Notes under the pieces: model-generated | Told to the model about the DNA's origin: nothing | Seen by the model: only the letters and a program-made list of their open reading frames with translations | Databases searched by the model: none | Position numbers and translations under genes: made by a program | Shown: piece by piece, positions 34,987 through 43,899 of the stretch | Position numbering within the stretch: position 1 is the first letter of the stretch | Layout: each line of letters opens with the position of its first letter | Assembly: GCF_000340215.1 (NCBI RefSeq) | Contig: NW_006921532.1 | Span: 10,059,894 to 10,123,893 of the forward strand | Source: Pseudocercospora fijiensis CIRAD86 | Lineage: Eukaryota > Ascomycota > Dothideomycetes > Mycosphaerellales > Mycosphaerellaceae | DNA length: 64,000 nucleotides | Reading direction: 5' to 3'

Positions 34987-35716
34987 TAATATATAGCGCT
35001 ATTATATAGCGATAGATACGTACTAAGTCCGGCAACTCGAAGAAGAATTAAGATAGCGTATTAGCGACTAAGGAAGAGATCGATAGTATACTAGTAGAGT
35101 CGAGGTCTTATAAGCGAAGTACGAGATAATATAGGCTCCTAGTTATTTAGAGTAACGTACTATATAAATAACTAGGCGTGCTACTCTTATTTACTTACAA
35201 CCTATATCCTAGGATACTCTTCTCGTACTTTTTATACTCTTTTCTAATACCTTACCTATAAGCGCTCCGCGACAATCGAGTAAATATAAGCTATAGGATT
35301 TCCGCTCGGTACTTTAGCCTTCGAGATACGACGGAGTTAAATCTAGAGGTATACTATAATACGTAGCGCTATTATATAGCTATAGATACGTACTAAGTCC
35401 GGTAACTTAAAGAAGAATTAAGACAGCAACCGAGGAGGAGATCGATAGTATACTAGTAAAGTCGAGGTCTTATAAGCGAAGTATAAGATAATATAGGCTC
35501 TTAGTCGTATAGAGTAACGTACTATATAAATAACTAGGCGTGCTACTCTTATTTACTTACGACCTATATCCTAGGATGCTCTTCTCGTACTTTTTATATA
35601 CTTTTCTAATACCTTACCTATAATCGCTCCGCGATAACCGAGTAAATATAAGCTATAGGATTTCCGCTCGGTACTTTAGCCTCCGAGATAGGGCGGAGTT
35701 GAATTTAGAGCGATAG
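34987..35716. repeat. Tandem duplication, two ~364-bp copies
   Basis: 34987-35350 and about 35355-35716 are direct repeats sharing long blocks, for example GCGCTATTATATAGC, GATACGTACTAAGTCCGG and GGATTTCCGCTCGGTACTTT. They differ by scattered C/T and G/A changes and by a small deletion in the second copy (the GCGTATTAGCGAC segment). Neither copy encodes anything I recognise. Confidence 0.9.
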
Positions 35717-35740
35717 CCGGCACTCGTAGCCGGCATATAG
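35706..35740 (+). repeat. TAGCCGGCA motif pair
   Basis: GATAGCCGGCACTCGTAGCCGGCATATAG lies at the end of the second duplicated copy. It is one of at least nine places with this motif in 22.1-38.2 kb. Confidence 0.7.
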
Positions 35741-35790
35741 AGACGGTAGTAGGCCTTTTCCTACTAAATAACTAGCTTGTTTAGTATAGC

Positions 35791-35979
35791 TGTAAGCAGG
35801 GTTATGTAAGCGGGTAGATAGGGTAGTAGTAGGTTAGTATAGTATTCGATAGAGATCTAGGAGGAGAAGGAGGAAGGCAGGCTAGTTAGCCTAACGCTAA
35901 GCGCTAAGCCCTGCCTAAGGCACTAAGACCCTAGCTTTACTCGAGCTAGTTATATGCTAATTACGTATAGCCTCTAACA
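35791..35979 (-). repeat. Solo LTR of Gypsy-B family (189 bp) with ATAGC duplication
   Basis: It matches the Gypsy-B LTR in reverse orientation, starting TGTAAGCAGG and ending CCTCTAACA. ATAGC occurs at 35786-35790 and again at 35980-35984. This is the usual trace of LTR-LTR recombination. Its TG and CA ends are intact, so it is less mutated than the Gypsy-B 3' LTR. Confidence 0.95.
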
Positions 35980-35984
35980 ATAGC

Positions 35985-36423
35985 CTACCTAATATTTCTT
36001 ATATTTCCTAGTAATAGGCCTAGGTTACTTATAAGATTACTATAGCTAGTAAGGGAATTACTAAAGAATATCTATACTATAGTAGGATACTATTATTACG
36101 CCGACTATTTATTAAAAGGAGGCTTTTGCCTATTGCTGTACCGGCTAGATATACTAGCTATATTTTAAAGTTTGCCGTATCTGCCTTTTTTAGCCGTACT
36201 TGCCTTCTTTCCTTACTCTAACGTTACTATAATATAGGCTTGCGCGACGCTTACTCTATTGCCTAGCGATACCGCGATACTACCTCTCTCGCTATATTTA
36301 ACCTTCGTAGCGATACCTATATCTCTACGCTCTATATCTACTAACTCCGTAATACCCTCGCTCCGCGCGCGCCTTCGTATACCTTCGTAACGCACTTTTT
36401 TCCTTAATTCGACGACTTTTATA
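35985..36423. other. Upstream region of H3-like pseudogene 2
   Basis: RIP-type DNA. A minus-strand open frame at 36213-36395 (60 codons) has no recognisable motif. The pyrimidine-rich patches near 36180-36220 may be promoter remnants of the H3-like gene. Confidence 0.4.
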
Positions 36424-37110
36424 ATACCGAGTCTACTTAACTAAGTTACGACGCCTCGTAAGAAGGAACCTACTACTTCTACGGGTTGTAATAAGACCGG
36501 AAATAGTAGAACGAGTATAGTATATTAACGTAAGAAGGCTACTACTACTACCGCTAGCTCTAGTACTAGAAAGGGCGTCGCGAGTAAGGCTCCGCGTAAG
36601 ACGACGGCGGGTAAGGCTCTATATAAGACGACGACTAACGCTTCTACTACTAGTAGTAATAATCGTACGAAGCGTCGATAGCGCCTAGGAAGTAAGTCCT
36701 ATCTATAGCCGGTAGCGTAGCCGGTAGCGTAGCCGGCATTCTTACTATCTTTTTACTAATCCTTCTTTAGCCGTAGCCCTTCGTTAGATTCGGATATATT
36801 AGAAGGACGCTAGACTCCTAATCCGTAAAGCTCCTTTCTAACGACTTGTTCGCGAAATTGCCTAGTATATTACACGAGACTATCGCTTCTAAGCCTCCGT
36901 AATAGACGCCCTTTAAGAGGCTTTAGAAGCCTATCTAGTTCGTATCTTTAGATATATATTTCTCTTCTACCTCTTTTCGAACTATACTAATACTATTTTA
37001 GCGGTTAACCTTACAGCTATCTACGTAAAGCGTATTACGATTACAGATAAGGATTTTAAAGCCTTCGATTAGATTCTTAAAGGCTAGAATATCTATATTC
37101 GAGATAGTAC
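36424..37110 (+). pseudogene. Histone H3-like pseudogene 2 with two introns, RIP-mutated
   Basis: Exon 1 (36424-36691) starts at ATA, probably a mutated ATG, and encodes a long tail of about 89 residues rich in Lys, Thr and Ser, with STRKGVASKAPRKTTAGKA resembling the H3 tail motif KAPRK. Removing intron 1 (36692-36770, GTAAGT to CTTTAG, branch TACTAAT) joins RLG to TVALRQIRIYQ, the exact H3 junction sequence, with CTA for an ancestral CCA proline. Exon 2 (36771-36953) gives LLIRKAPF-RLVREIA and ASVIDAL-EALEAYLVRIF. Intron 2 (36954-37001) has lost its donor G by TpG to TpA. Exon 3 gives NLTAIYVKRITITDKDFKAF. The stops up to the end of exon 2 are TAG/TAA at Gln positions of H3 or in the tail. 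The helix 1-loop 1-helix 2 length is canonical, so it is not an obvious CenH3. Confidence 0.9.
36692..36770 (+). other. Intron 1 of H3-like pseudogene 2, carrying TAGCCGG repeats
   Basis: This 79-bp intron contains three tandem TAGCCGGTAGCG or TAGCCGGCA units at about 36706-36740, a pyrimidine run, TACTAAT and an AG acceptor. Splicing is inferred from restoration of the H3 protein; it is the clearest case where the recurrent motif is intronic. Confidence 0.8.
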
Positions 37111-37121
37111 TAGATAGGATA

Positions 37122-37182
37122 GATATTCTAGTAGGAAGGATGTTCTAGTAGGAAGGATATTCTAGTAGGAAGGATGTTCTTA
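37122..37182. repeat. 17-bp tandem repeat after H3-like pseudogene 2
   Basis: There are 3.5 copies of GATATTCTAGTAGGAAG. Copies alternate between GATATT and GATGTT, which is a TpG/TpA difference. Confidence 0.9.
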
Positions 37183-38323
37183 GTATTATTTATAAGCGTT
37201 TCTATATACGAAATAAGCCGCTATTATACGGCGCTATATACCGCGCTCTAAATACTCTCTAAGTATATATATATAGTATAGTATACTTTATTAGCCGTAC
37301 GGAATAGCAGTCTTCGAAAATCCCGTTAGTACTAAGGAGTAAAAAGGCCGGCTACGCTGCTAGGTCTTTTAAAGAACTGAAAGAAGATAGACATTCTAGC
37401 CAATTTGCACCAGATTGGATTTTTATAAAGAGAAAATAGGGAAAAAGGAGGAAGGTTAAAGAACCTAATACTTATAGCTAGAGGCATTATCCCCATTTTC
37501 TAGACTATATTACACACCTGCCTTCGTAACTCTACCTAATACTCCCTCTAAATATCCTTATACTTTACCTACTAGAAATTCAACTAGGTACCTAGACCTA
37601 TAGCTGCCTCTATATCTTTTACTATCTTCTATAGGTTAAAGGACTCCTCTATAGTAGCCTCTACCTCCTTATATAATACGGAGTTACTACCTGCCCTACC
37701 CTTTATATCTACTAAATAACTTAGAGTTCTAAGAAACGAGCCAGCATTCGGCCTTAGTATAGCGAGTAACTAGTAGAACGTAGTATAGAGCTGCTTTGTA
37801 GCTCTTTTATATACTATACTAATACCGAGGGAGGAGCTATCCTAGTACTTAATATTAGAGAATAGTTTAGTAAAAAAGTATTAGAACTTCTTAAGAAGGG
37901 CTTCTAGGGAAATCGATAAGTTCTACCTAGATCTAGATAAGGCTATTCTACTAAGCAGTTAGGGAATTAAATAGCGAGCTAAAGGATGAAATTTATACCT
38001 AATAAGTATAGTTTCTAAACTAAACTATAATAGCTTATATATGTATATACTTTTAATTAGTTAGTGCCCTTAGCTAATTGTCTATAGATTTAGGATTATA
38101 CAAGTACCTTCCTATAACTAAAAAATGCCGGCTACGCTGCCGGCTATACTCTCGTATCTTATAAAGGGCTTGCTTCGAGTTACGTATCTATTCTTATACT
38201 TCTTAGAAACCGATAAATTCTATAGTTCGAACCTACTACTCCTATAGTTGCTTAGCAAACCAACCTAAACTAGACTAGATCTTCGGCTTAGTAAACTAAA
38301 CTAAACTAACCTAAACTACTATA
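37183..38323. other. Unassigned degenerate DNA with weak minus-strand frame
   Basis: A minus-strand frame at about 37860-37490 is coherent (KQLYTTFY, LLAILRPNAGSFLRTLSYLV, then VEATIEESFNLQKIVKDIEA) with RIP-type stops, but I do not recognise the protein. TAGCCGGCA motifs occur at about 37345 and 38127-38152. A patch at about 37385-37435 keeps several CpA and TpG and looks less mutated. CTAAA-type short repeats lie near 38290. Confidence 0.45.
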
Positions 38324-38449
38324 GGGTCTAGGGCTTAGCGCTTAGCGTTAGCCTAATTTCCTTACCTTCCTCTCCCTCCTTTATAGACCTTATCGAATAC
38401 TATACGCTCTTAACTATACTATCTACCTACTTACCTAATCTATATTATA
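38324..38449 (+). repeat. Truncated Gypsy-B-type LTR
   Basis: The 3' two thirds of the 189-bp LTR are present (GGGCTTAGCGCTTAGCGTTA through TCTATATTATA), with a small internal loss just before. The 5' part is missing. The following DNA does not match the element interior. Confidence 0.8.
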
Positions 38450-39050
38450 TAGGGTTACGATTACCTCCGTCTTATCTATTTATAGTATAGAGTATATACT
38501 TAAGGGCGAAAGAGCCTATAGGCTCCGCGACTACGGCGATATCCTTACGTATAGGTACTAGAGCTAGCCTAAAGTTAGAGTCGTCGGAGGTATTAGGGGA
38601 TACTATATATAGGCTATTTTCTAGAGAGAGATAGCTCGTATAGTTAATAATAGACGTAAGAACGGAGGCGGCGGTCGCTCTTACTTTAGTACTATTATTA
38701 TTAGAATTCTATATAAAGGTAGCCTTCCGAAAATTAATAAGGGGCGAGGTAGCCGCGAGCTAGTCTTATCCGAGGACTATATTATAGCCGTAGAAGGCTC
38801 CTACCTAGAAGATCTAGTTTATCTTTCTTTCTATTAAAAGGTAATCCTAAATAGATATAGAAAGACGATACGCTTTAAAGAGCGTTATCTTATTTTTATT
38901 AAGGAACCTCGTATTTAGCGTAGGTATATCGAGGGGTTAGAGGTCTAGAAGTTATAAGGTATAGGTAGATATTAGGTTTAGCTACGCGCCGTAGTCGATA
39001 AGGGCCCGAAGCGGCTTCGGAGCGCTATCGATATAGATATCTACGTAAAT
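38450..39050. other. Unassigned RIP-mutated DNA
   Basis: I could not assign a protein on either strand. Stops are dense in all six frames. Confidence 0.4.
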
Positions 39051-40480
39051 ATATCTCTCTCGTCCTTTTAACTTTGGCCCTAGCTATAGCTTAGACAAGT
39101 TAGTAATAAGGATATCGTCCTAGGTACTATTATCTGTAGCTAGGGTAGCTATTTTTCCGAGCCCTTCTTATTAGCGGAAGGAGTATCCTTATCCCGCTTT
39201 AGGTACTTCTTATTACTTTACTCTAAGGCGTTGTCGCTTTTCTTATCCTTTTACTAGCGGTTCTTTTAGGACTTAGAGTCGCCTCGGCGGTCTTTTAACC
39301 CCTTATTAGCGTTACTCTAATTCTAGCCCTTAGTAGCCGCGGGCTTAGACGAGCTTCCGCTAGTCTAAGTCTTAACGAGATAGAGATAATTAGCCTTAAC
39401 CTCTAGGAGTCGAGCTCGTCTAGGTTCTAGTACCGAGATAAGAAGTCTAGCTCTACTATCTTATTAGTAATATACTTAGGGAGCTTAGTAAAGTATAAGC
39501 TTATAGTTCCCGTATTAGTATCGTTAATATCGTAGAACGTATATAGACTGTCTTCTTAGACTTTTATATATCTAAAGAATTCCCCGATAGACTAGCCTTA
39601 CTTAAAGGATACGTTATAGTAGGCTCTAGTAGGCCTACTACGTCGCGTAGATGCGGGTTTAATAGTTCCCTTAATAAGATCCCTTAGTTGCCGCTATATA
39701 GGCGATTTAGTATTAGCTCGGCGGCTAACTATATTTACTAGCGACTTTTCTTCGATACCTTAGATTGCCTAGCGGATACGGCAATTACTATCTTATAGCG
39801 CATTCGCTACTCGCTACTAGGTATTAATATTAGTATACTAGATATTATAGTCTTCCTAGCGCTTAGTCTTTAGGATCGCGGGTTTTAGTTATAGTAGATC
39901 TCGAAGGGGGTTATAGCCCTACTTCGGTACGATCTCGTTATCGGCTCGGTTCTCTAACGAGGACGAGTTAGTACGCTTACGCTTCCCGTAACGTTATTTA
40001 AAGATATTAACTAGGGCTTAGGAGCGCTTAAGATATCTCTTAAGTTCTTCTTTACCGAGGGTAGTTATATCGACCTCGTTAAGTCTCTTAATTTCTTCCT
40101 AAAGCCTAGCTTTCTAGTAGACTAGTTAAGGAGTAGTCTCCTCTTAGATAGTATCGGTTATAGCCGATAGGGTTTAGATACCGGAATTAGTATAGAACGT
40201 CGACGGAGCGTCCTCGAATTAGTCCCTATTAGCGTCTTCTTCTTCTAAGAAGCCTAGAAATTTAGAGGATACGACTAGGTCCGAGCTATCTTCCGTAGCC
40301 GTCTCGGTAGGGCTTCGCGTTCCTAGTAGTACGTTCCTATTAGTAGGTATATAAGTATCTAGGATCTTTTAGCTAGTACTACGAGAGCTTAATTGTAAGG
40401 ATACGTCTAGGGGTTTAACGTTATTCCTAGTTCTCTTATACTACGGTATTCGTCGCAAGTAGCTAAGAGTAGGTAGGGTA
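39051..40480 (-). pseudogene. Orphan gag-like polyprotein remnant
   Basis: One minus-strand frame is coherent for about 1.1 kb (40480-39380). It has an acidic/charged N-terminal part (LQEEIKRLNEVDITTLGKEE, then LKRYLKRSQALVNIFK), then a capsid-like block with AYYNVSFKQGQSIGEFFRYI and ISLYFTKLPKYITNKIVELD, which fits the retrotransposon gag domain. A Ser/Lys/Arg-rich region follows to about 39051. No pol was found next to it on the minus strand, so it is a fragment or a gag-only repeat. Stops are of RIP type. Confidence 0.6.
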
Positions 40481-41084
40481 CTATACTAGTAACGGACTAG
40501 GCTCGAAAGAGTCTCGAGTCTATATAGCTATTCCCCCGGAGGAATAGGAGGTATTATACTATAAGAGGAGTAATTAAATAGGTATATAGGAACGATATAG
40601 TAGTTAGATTTCTCTATATAATAATAGCTAAAGAACTCGAAAGGAGAGAGAGTAAATAAAGAGTTTTTATAGTACGCTAAGCCCTATAAATTAGGGAAGT
40701 AGCGTTACCGAGAAGCTTACGAATTAGTTACGAATTAGGCTTCTCTAATATTATCTAAGTAGGAAAAGGATCTATCTATATATTACTTAATATATTTTAA
40801 ACTAGTAGCTAAAGAGAGGTTCGAAGAGGCTAAAGTAATATACTAGGACGTCTAAAATATAATAACTTAACAAAGTCAAAGAATGGGGCCCCTTTAGCCT
40901 TAGTGTAGCTTAAAGTAAGCTAAAAGCTAAATCTAATTCGTTATAGCCGAGGAACTTTAAAATTTCTTAGTTTGCGAGCGGTTTAGAGGTCGTAGGAGTC
41001 GTAGTATTTAGTTCGCGGGCGTCCGGAGGGCGTAGGAGTTATAGTATACATCGTAAGGCTACGATAGTAGTATTTCTAATACTA
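40481..41084. other. Unassigned RIP-mutated DNA
   Basis: No gene is recognised. A stretch at about 40875-40910 (AAAGTCAAAGAATGGGGCCC) keeps CpA/TpG. It leads into the S1 minisatellite. Confidence 0.4.
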
Positions 41085-42118
41085 TATCGGTCGTTTACGC
41101 CTAATCTAGCGGCATTTACTCGAGGTAGTATACTCGAAACGCTTATTCTATACGTTCCGGATAGTACTAATTGCTATAGATATTCTATAGAATACTCGCT
41201 ATAGGCGTTTTATAGGGTACTCGTAGTAGGCGTTATATAGGCTACTCGCTATAAGTAGTTTAAATCCTATTTAACTATATACGTTTTAGATAGTATTTGC
41301 TATAGGCGTTCCGGGTAGTACTACTCGCTATAGATATCTCGGATAGTTATCGCTATAGTACTACTCGCTATAAGCCTTCTAAACAGTACTTAATATAAGT
41401 ATTTAGTCTCGGATTAGACTTAGACCTACTTTATATATCCTAGATAAGACTTTCTATAAGCGTTTTAGATTAGACTTACTATACGCGTTCCGGTTTATAT
41501 AGGACTAACTATACTAAGCGTTTAAAATAAGGCTTATCCTACGCGTTCTAAATAGTACTACTCGCTATAGGTATTCTATAGAGTACTCGCTATAGGCGTT
41601 TTAGATAGTGCTTGCTATAAGCGTTCTAGATAGTACTACTTACTATAGGTATCTCGGATAGTTACCGCTATAGACGTTTCGAATGTTGCTGCTTACTATA
41701 AGCGTTTCTAGTAGTACTTGCTATAGGCGTTTTAGATTAGACTTGCTATAGGCATTTTAAATAGCACTTACTATAGGTATTTTAGATAGTAGTACTTACT
41801 ATAGGTATCTCGGATAGTTAACGCTATAGGCGTTTCGAATGTTACTACTCGCTATAAGCGTTTCTAGTAATACTTGCTATAGGCGTTTTAGATTAGACTT
41901 GCTATAGGCATTCTAAATAGCACTCAGGCTTACTATGGGTATTTTAGATAGTACTACTTACTATAAGGGTTCTTAATAGTACTTACTATTAGCGTTCCGA
42001 ATTAGATATACTATACGCGTTCTAGATAGTACTTACTATACGCGTTCTAGATAAGACTGAGTATAAGCGTTTAGGATTATAATTACTATATAGCGCGTTC
42101 TAAATAAAACTTAGTATA
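41085..42118. repeat. S1 minisatellite, main block
   Basis: Degenerate tandem units of about 25-30 bp with consensus near GCTATAGGCGTTTTAGATAG plus TACTACT run for about 1 kb. A higher-order duplication is visible: the string around TTTCGAATGTTGCTGC (about 41687) recurs about 146 bp later (about 41833) with the same order of variant units. S1 continues at 51449-51714 and 58434-58536, where it is split by later insertions. Confidence 0.88.
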
Positions 42119-42170
42119 CGTTACGGAAACATTTTTCCCGATCGCGAGGATCTTATTAATAGAATCGCTC
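42119..42170 (+). repeat. Left terminal inverted repeat of the foldback-like element
   Basis: It pairs with 51398-51448. Differences between the arms are mostly C/T or G/A, as expected from RIP. Confidence 0.75.
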
Positions 42171-42736
42171 GGCGCTCGGGATCCTTAGGATTATAGGTTA
42201 AGAATCCTATTAGATAGGATCGTAGGGTCGCGATCCTATCGATCGTAAGCGATCCCTAGGATAGGCTATCCCGAAATTCGAGGAAGTACGGAGCTATCTA
42301 AAATTCCTAGGAATAGCCGAAATTCCTAGGAATATAAAGGACGCGGGGCTTAGAGCCGACTACGATTACTATACTACTACTACGAGGTATTTCGGGATAT
42401 TACGTACTAATATATATATAATTTAGCGGTTTTAAGGTTTTTTATAAATAAAAATTTTTTCGTTATAGTTTTTTTAAAAGCCGGCGCTTAATAAGTAGAA
42501 CTTTGTAAAAAAAGTACACTCGAGATTCTTTTCTAGATTCTAAGATAACTACTTAGTATTAAGACTGAAAAATTGACAATAGTCTTATTACTTAGTAGAG
42601 CTTCAAGCTCTATCTTTTAGATTTCTAAAAATGGTAAAGTATAACTTAGGAAAGGCTAAAATACTATATTACTTATTTCTTTTTCCTAGCTTTATTTTCT
42701 TAGGAAATCTAGAAATTTTAAATTTTTCTAATAATA

Positions 42737-43246
42737 TACTAAAGATAGAGTGCTTTCCTACTAAATTACTAAGCCGCAAACTGTTACGGATCTGATTAGT
42801 TAGAGTCCTTATTATAATCTTAGAGCGACGCTAGACTAGCGGGCTAAGCTATCGCTCTATCTTACTAAGAGCGATAGGAGCGGTCGAGAGCGATAGCGTC
42901 GCTTACGACTATAGACAAGATGTCTCCTTTATATTTAGGAACGCCGGGATGCCCTTATAGCTCGAGGCGTTTAACTTATATTACCTACTTACTAATTGGA
43001 ATTACTTTTATACCAATTATTCTGTCTTAGCCTCCCGCTTACGTTAGCCTCTCTAAAGAAGCCTCGGCTTATACGTAATAAGAAGTTACCTAACGATCTG
43101 TCGCGAGTAACTGTAATACAAACCTACTAGAAAAAAATAAACTAGAAGTAGAATCTCTAGAAAAGCAATTTTTCTTTTCTTTATATCTTTTTATCTAGAA
43201 GATTTACGGCTTAGTAATATAAGAGAAAAATGTTCTAATTTTAGTA
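42737..43246. mobile_element. Palindromic MITE copy 1, split by a solo LTR
   Basis: The ends are TACTAAAG and TTTTAGTA; the inner arms are ATTACTAAGCCG (about 42765) and CGGCTTAGTAAT (about 43208). Without the solo LTR and one CAAAC copy, 168 bp remain, the same size as copy 2 (169 bp). TA at both ends suggests a Tc1/mariner-type target, but that is an inference. Confidence 0.8.
42782..43118 (+). repeat. Solo LTR (337 bp) with CAAAC duplication
   Basis: It starts TGTTACGGATC and ends AACTGTAATA (RIP of a CA end). CAAAC occurs at 42777-42781 and 43119-43123. Its family is not otherwise present in the window; only the first seven bases resemble the Gypsy-D LTR. Orientation is arbitrary. Confidence 0.85.
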
Positions 43247-43285
43247 GAGAATAAGGTATTATTTTTTAGTTATAAGTTATACGAA

Positions 43286-43511
43286 CCCTAAGCGATCCTA
43301 AGCGATCCTAAGCGATCCTAAGCGATCCTAAGCGATCCTAAGCGATCCTAAGTAATCCTAAGCAATCCTAAGCAATCCTAAGCGATCCTAAGCGATCCTA
43401 GCGATCCTAAGCAATCCTAGCGATCCTATCGATCCTATCGATTCTAGCGATCCTAGCGATCCTAGCGATCTTAGCGATCCTAGCGATCCTAGCGATCCTA
43501 TCGATCCTATC
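43286..43511. repeat. S2 satellite, left block (GATCCTAAGC / GATCCTAGC)
   Basis: Tandem 10-bp units GATCCTAAGC grade into 9-bp units GATCCTAGC and GATCCTATC. There are about 24 units with a few CAATCC variants. The last 77 bp (43435-43511) are repeated on the other side of Gypsy-D. Confidence 0.95.
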
Positions 43512-43675
43512 TATTATAGGGTAACCTCTCTAGACCCTGTTTATATAAGGCTTAGTATACTTAGTTATAGCTTAGTTATCGGCTTCGCGTACTTTAACTC
43601 GCGTTACAACTTAGATAGGCTCTTCGTAGCAAGTACTCGATATTAAACGTACTTATATACTTCCGCCCCTTATTA
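43512..43675 (+). repeat. Gypsy-D 5' LTR (164 bp)
   Basis: It starts TATTATAGGG and ends CCCCTTATTA. It is a direct repeat of 50623-50786, where the same positions read TGTTACGGGG and CCCCTTGTTA. Confidence 0.93.
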
Positions 43676-43899
43676 TTACTTGCTACCCTTAGAAGCTTAG
43701 AAGCTATTTTAGCGACCGCCGTATAGGACACAATAAAGCGCTAAGTAGCCGCTAGAACACTCGACTCGAAGAAACAGTTTAGTCCTTTGTTTACGACAAC
43801 TAGCACTTTCGTAGTAGTATACGACGAGCCGATACTACCCTCGACTTACCCTTCGCGTATCGTACTCCGGAGAACGCGTATAACGAGCTATCCGACCGA

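Noticed and set aside
36213..36395. 60-codon minus-strand frame with an ATG in mutated DNA
   Set aside because: No known motif and no homologous copy in the window; probably a chance open stretch upstream of the H3-like pseudogene.
36424..37110. Centromeric CenH3 gene
   Set aside because: The tail is long as in CenH3, but the helix 1-loop 1-helix 2 spacing is canonical H3 length, without the longer loop 1 of CenH3, and the gene is broken.
43286..43400. Interstitial telomere repeat (CCCTAA-like)
   Set aside because: The unit is GATCCTAAGC; only the first copy reads ACCCTAAG by chance. The CTAAA-type run near 38290 is also not a telomere repeat.
43286..43511. CRISPR-like array of short repeats
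   Set aside because: The units are contiguous 9-10-bp satellites with no spacers, in a fungal nuclear context.
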